Shown in pieces: positions 15,540 through 17,300 of a stretch of 17,300 nt of DNA. A program made the position numbers and the translations under genes. Source of the stretch: an uncultured Lachnospiraceae bacterium (GTDB taxonomy: Bacteria > Bacillota > Clostridia > Lachnospirales > Lachnospiraceae). The notes beneath the pieces were generated by a model. It worked only from the letters and a program-made list of their open reading frames with translations, was not told where the DNA came from and made no database searches. Positions within the stretch are counted from its first letter, which is position 1; every line of letters starts with the position of its first letter. The stretch covers positions 1 through 17,300 of the forward strand of contig CAJTXH010000053.1 in the NCBI GenBank assembly GCA_910580005.1, written 5' to 3'.

Positions 15540-16475
15540 CTAATTATGTCTGAAAACTCTTAGTTTTGCGCTTTTGGAACGAGGGTTCTGTTCCATCTCC
15601 TGTTCACCTGGAATTACCGGCTTCTTACTAACCACCTTGCCTTTTGAAATATTTCCACACACACATACTGGAAAATCCGGTGGACATGTGCATGGATTTT
15701 CTGCTTTGCGGAAAGCCTGTTTTACAATTCTGTCTTCAAGCGAATGGAATGTAATTATACAAATCCTTCCTCCAGGCTTTAAAATATCAATCATGCCATT
15801 AATGCTTCCTGAAAGCACATCTAATTCATGGTTAACCTCTATCCTGACTGCCTGGAAAGTTCTCTTAGCAGGATTCCCGCCCCGCTTTTTAAACTTCATT
15901 GGTACAGACTGGCTTGCAATCTCTGCCAGCCTTCCTGTTGTAAGGATTGGCTTCCTGGCACGTTCTGCTACTATATGCTTTGCAATATTTTTAGCAAACT
16001 TATCCTCGCCATAATCCCTTATTATATGAAACAGCCTGTTTTCAGGATAAGTATTTACAACATCAGCAGCAGTCAGTTCCTGCCTGTTATCCATACGCAT
16101 GTCAAGTGGTGCATCCATGCGGTATGAGAAACCTCTTTCTGCTGTGTCAAGCTGGTATGATGACACACCCAGGTCAAGAAGTATGCCATCCACCTTTTCA
16201 ATGCCAATCCTGTTAAGGGCTTGTACCATATCAGAGTAATTTTCCCTTATAATTGTTACTTTACTGCCAAATACATGCAGTTTTTCTGTTCCTGCACTTA
16301 CAGCATCTGCATCCTGGTCTATCCCAATATAGCGGCCTTTGCTTCCAAGCTTTTCACATATTTTAAAGCCATGCCCTGCGCCACCCATTGTGCCATCTGC
16401 ATAAATCCCATCCTGCTTTATTGCAAGCCCTTCTAAAACTTCTTCAAGCAATACAGGCTTATGTACAAATTCCAT
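15540..16475 (-). CDS. rsmH: 16S rRNA (cytosine1402-N4)-methyltransferase
   Basis: 311 aa from the chosen start, normal for RsmH (MraW). It methylates N4 of C1402 in the decoding centre of 16S rRNA using S-adenosylmethionine. SAM-binding motifs are DGTMGGAGHG (27-36), GIDQD (51-55) and LDLGVSS (100-106); RTFQAVRIEVNHE is the typical RNA-side motif. A Cys cluster CTCPPDFPVCVCG near the C-terminus is common in clostridial members. The reading frame is open to an ATG at 16517, but ATG at 16475 (MEFVHKPVLLEEV) has AGGAGG six bases upstream and matches the conserved N-terminus. It lies 54 bp after mraZ. Confidence 0.97.
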   Translation of the reverse strand: MEFVHKPVLLEEVLEGLAIKQDGIYADGTMGGAGHGFKICEKLGSKGRYIGIDQDADAVSAGTEKLHVFGSKVTIIRENYSDMVQALNRIGIEKVDGILLDLGVSSYQLDTAERGFSYRMDAPLDMRMDNRQELTAADVVNTYPENRLFHIIRDYGEDKFAKNIAKHIVAERARKPILTTGRLAEIASQSVPMKFKKRGGNPAKRTFQAVRIEVNHELDVLSGSINGMIDILKPGGRICIITFHSLEDRIVKQAFRKAENPCTCPPDFPVCVCGNISKGKVVSKKPVIPGEQEMEQNPRSKSAKLRVFRHN

Positions 16476-16490
16476 AGCAGCCCTCCTGGT

Positions 16491-16513
16491 TAAATGCTGT
16501 AGCCAGCAGTTTA
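16491..16513 (-). promoter_or_regulatory. Small hairpin just before the rsmH ribosome binding site
   Basis: On the minus strand TAAACTGCTG (16513-16504, one bulged base) pairs with CAGCATTTA (16499-16491) around a GCTA loop, six bases before AGGAGG. No U-tract follows, so it is not a terminator. It could protect or process the mRNA between mraZ and rsmH. Confidence 0.3.
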
Positions 16514-16529
16514 TCAATATTATCAGTAT

Positions 16530-16955
16530 TTATATTGGAATACCAAGTTCATCCATTATCTGGCAAAGTGAAGCCTCATCTTCTTCATCTTCCTCTTCAA
16601 GCCTTTCTTTATCCCATATCTCAATACGGTTCATCATGCCTATAAAGATTATATCCTTTTTAAGACCTGCCTTGTCCCGTAATACAGATGGTATAAGAAT
16701 CCTTCCCTGCTTGTCAGGCGTAACCTCCATAGCCTTAGAAAGGAACTGGCGCTGAAGCCTCCTTGTCTTCTGGTTTGATGGAAGACCTTGCAGCTTGTCC
16801 ACAAAACTTTGCCACTCCTGTAACGGATAAAGGAAAAGACATCCATCAAGCCCAAGCGTAATAACAAATGTATCTCCCAGGCTTTCACGGTACTTCGCAG
16901 GAATGATAGTTCTGCCTTTTATGTCAATGGTATGTTCATACTGCCCCATAAACAT
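16530..16955 (-). CDS. mraZ: Transcriptional regulator MraZ
   Basis: 141 aa from the chosen start. It contains two SpoVT-AbrB-type half-domains, each with a DxxGR signature (DIKGRTIIPAKYRE from 11, DKQGRILIPSVLRDKAGL from 81), and an acidic tail (EEEDEEDE). MraZ assembles into rings that bind short direct repeats in the leader of its own operon; it represses dcw transcription in E. coli and activates it in Mycoplasma gallisepticum. The frame is open to an ATG at 17048, but that codon lies in the -35 box of the candidate promoter. ATG at 16955 (MFMGQYEH) matches the family N-terminus and has a purine-rich GGAAGTGGGG upstream. A second ATG at 16949 is also possible. First gene of the cluster. 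Confidence 0.96.
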   Translation of the reverse strand: MFMGQYEHTIDIKGRTIIPAKYRESLGDTFVITLGLDGCLFLYPLQEWQSFVDKLQGLPSNQKTRRLQRQFLSKAMEVTPDKQGRILIPSVLRDKAGLKKDIIFIGMMNRIEIWDKERLEEEDEEDEASLCQIMDELGIPI

Positions 16956-16963
16956 GGCATGCA

Positions 16964-17014
16964 CCCCACTTCCTGCCACCTTGTATGGCTTTTCCCCCAC
17001 TTTCATCCACTTAT
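16964..17014 (-). promoter_or_regulatory. Candidate MraZ operator: four TGG boxes in the mraZ leader
   Basis: Read on the minus strand, TGGAT (17009-17005) and TGGGG (16999-16995) are 10 bp apart; TGGCA (16978-16974) and TGGGG (16968-16964) repeat the 10-bp spacing 21 bp on. The first pair sits in the near-repeats TAAGTGG and AAAGTGG. This matches both published site types for MraZ: TGGGN repeats with 5-bp spacers in E. coli and AAAGTG(T/G) repeats in Mycoplasma gallisepticum. The last box overlaps the ribosome binding region. Confidence 0.6.
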
Positions 17015-17019
17015 AGAAT

Positions 17020-17048
17020 ATAATATAACTTTCAAGTAGATTTAGCAA
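17020..17048 (-). promoter_or_regulatory. Candidate sigma-A-type promoter of the dcw operon
   Basis: On the minus strand -35 TTGCTA (17048-17043) and -10 TATTAT (17025-17020) are separated by exactly 17 bp. The start site would be near 17013, giving a leader of about 58 bases that contains the TGG boxes. It lies downstream of the hairpin at 17096-17128. Confidence 0.55.
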
Positions 17049-17073
17049 GCATTTTTTACTAAACTTGCCATAT

Positions 17074-17093
17074 TTTTGATATAATTATCAAAA
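17074..17093. promoter_or_regulatory. Perfect palindrome upstream of the mraZ promoter
   Basis: TTTTGATA-TAAT-TATCAAAA: 8-bp arms with a four-base centre, 26 bp upstream of the -35 box. The form suits a dimeric regulator's operator. It also overlaps the U-rich stretch after the hairpin at 17096-17128, so it may simply extend that terminator region. Confidence 0.4.
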
Positions 17094-17095
17094 TA

Positions 17096-17128
17096 ATGCC
17101 TGGGTAAAAGGTACTTTAACCCAGGCAT
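17096..17128 (-). terminator. Strong hairpin separating the upstream gene from mraZ (terminator or attenuator)
   Basis: The 15-base arms 17096-17110 and 17114-17128 pair with one mismatch around a three-base loop; the core is GCCTGGGT/ACCCAGGC. On the minus strand it is followed by TATTTTGATAATTATATC, a modest U-tract. It would stop transcripts entering from the right before the mraZ promoter. On the plus strand CATAAAAATAAA follows, with no U-tract. Confidence 0.55.
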
Positions 17129-17192
17129 CATAAAAATAAAGGTATATTAAGAAGAAGTTTTTTCTAAAACAACAAAAAAAGCACTTTATAAA

Positions 17193-17201
17193 ATTATATC
17201 A
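17193..17201 (-). promoter_or_regulatory. Possible extended -10 promoter element upstream of the hairpin
   Basis: TGATATAAT on the minus strand matches an extended -10 (TGn-TATAAT) perfectly, but no good -35 hexamer is seen. Transcripts from here would cross the hairpin at 17128-17096 before mraZ. AT-rich sequence makes chance matches likely. The rest of 17129-17209 shows only AT-rich spacer with a T-run on the minus strand (17180-17174). Confidence 0.3.
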
Positions 17202-17209
17202 TAGACTTT

Positions 17210-17300
17210 TTAAACATTAAATATAAAAGTCCTTTCATATTCCTCCATCTTTAATTTCTCATTACGTCTATCATGCTTTATTTGCTCATTTAGTTCTTTA
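17210..17300 (-). CDS. C-terminal end of an unidentified gene cut by the window edge
   Basis: One minus-strand frame is open from the edge for 29 codons to TAA at 17212-17210. It is highly charged (KELNEQIKHDRRNEKLK, ending RTFIFNV) and would be helical. The other two minus-strand frames are quickly closed. The stop is followed by an AT-rich spacer and a hairpin, as expected at a gene end. It is too short to identify, and an accidental open frame is not excluded. Confidence 0.4.
   Translation of the reverse strand, partial: KELNEQIKHDRRNEKLKMEEYERTFIFNV

Noticed and set aside
16956..17048. N-terminal extension of MraZ from the ATG at 17048
   Set aside because: It would overlap the promoter, adds 31 residues with no family match, and the family start MFMGQYEH has its own upstream purine-rich site.
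1..17300. CRISPR arrays, tRNA or rRNA genes, insertion sequences, prophage or toxin-antitoxin genes
   Set aside because: No regularly spaced repeats, no cloverleaf-like sequence noticed, and no transposase, integrase or phage proteins among the open frames.

Overview
The window carries the division and cell wall (dcw) cluster of a low-GC Gram-positive bacterium. Every recognisable gene lies on the minus strand, so transcription runs from the right edge to the left. Gene order, AGGAGG-type ribosome binding sites, AT-rich DNA, a lipobox lipoprotein and the absence of ftsA next to ftsZ suggest a clostridial organism, most likely of the Lachnospiraceae type. This is inference from content; no taxonomic marker is present.

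In transcription order from the right: a fragment of an unidentified gene end (17300-17210); a control region with a hairpin, a palindrome, a candidate promoter and MraZ-type operator repeats (17201-16964); then mraZ, rsmH, ftsL, two class B penicillin-binding proteins (pbpB-like and spoVD-like), mraY, murD, an ftsW/spoVE-type SEDS gene, divIB/ftsQ and ftsZ. Gaps are mostly 0-55 bp, so this is probably one operon. ftsZ also has its own candidate promoter and appears to start at TTG. Compared with the Bacillus subtilis order, murE, murG, murB and ftsA are missing from their usual slots, and spoIIGA-sigE-sigG do not follow ftsZ.

The left third is a different neighbourhood: a CPBP-family intramembrane protease, a PAS-GGDEF-EAL protein whose GGDEF half looks inactive and whose EAL half looks intact (a likely c-di-GMP phosphodiesterase), a cytoplasmic GH13 glycosidase, and a secreted metallo-beta-lactamase-fold lipoprotein with an Ada-like Cys tail. 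The last two are 19 bp apart and probably co-transcribed.

The most unusual stretch is the 360-bp gap between the phosphodiesterase and the amylase (2529-2888). It is filled by a GC-richer imperfect inverted repeat of about 340 bp. Its two arms are recognisably related to each other in opposite orientation, and each folds by itself into a long multi-stem hairpin with compensating base changes between the copies. A hairpin with a U-tract sits at the centre. I cannot assign it to a known RNA or mobile-element family; it is the best candidate here for something undescribed.

The wall-synthesis genes work together: MraY and MurD make and load lipid-linked precursor, the SEDS protein and class B PBPs polymerise and cross-link septal peptidoglycan, FtsL and DivIB scaffold them, and FtsZ organises the ring. 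MraZ probably tunes transcription of the set.
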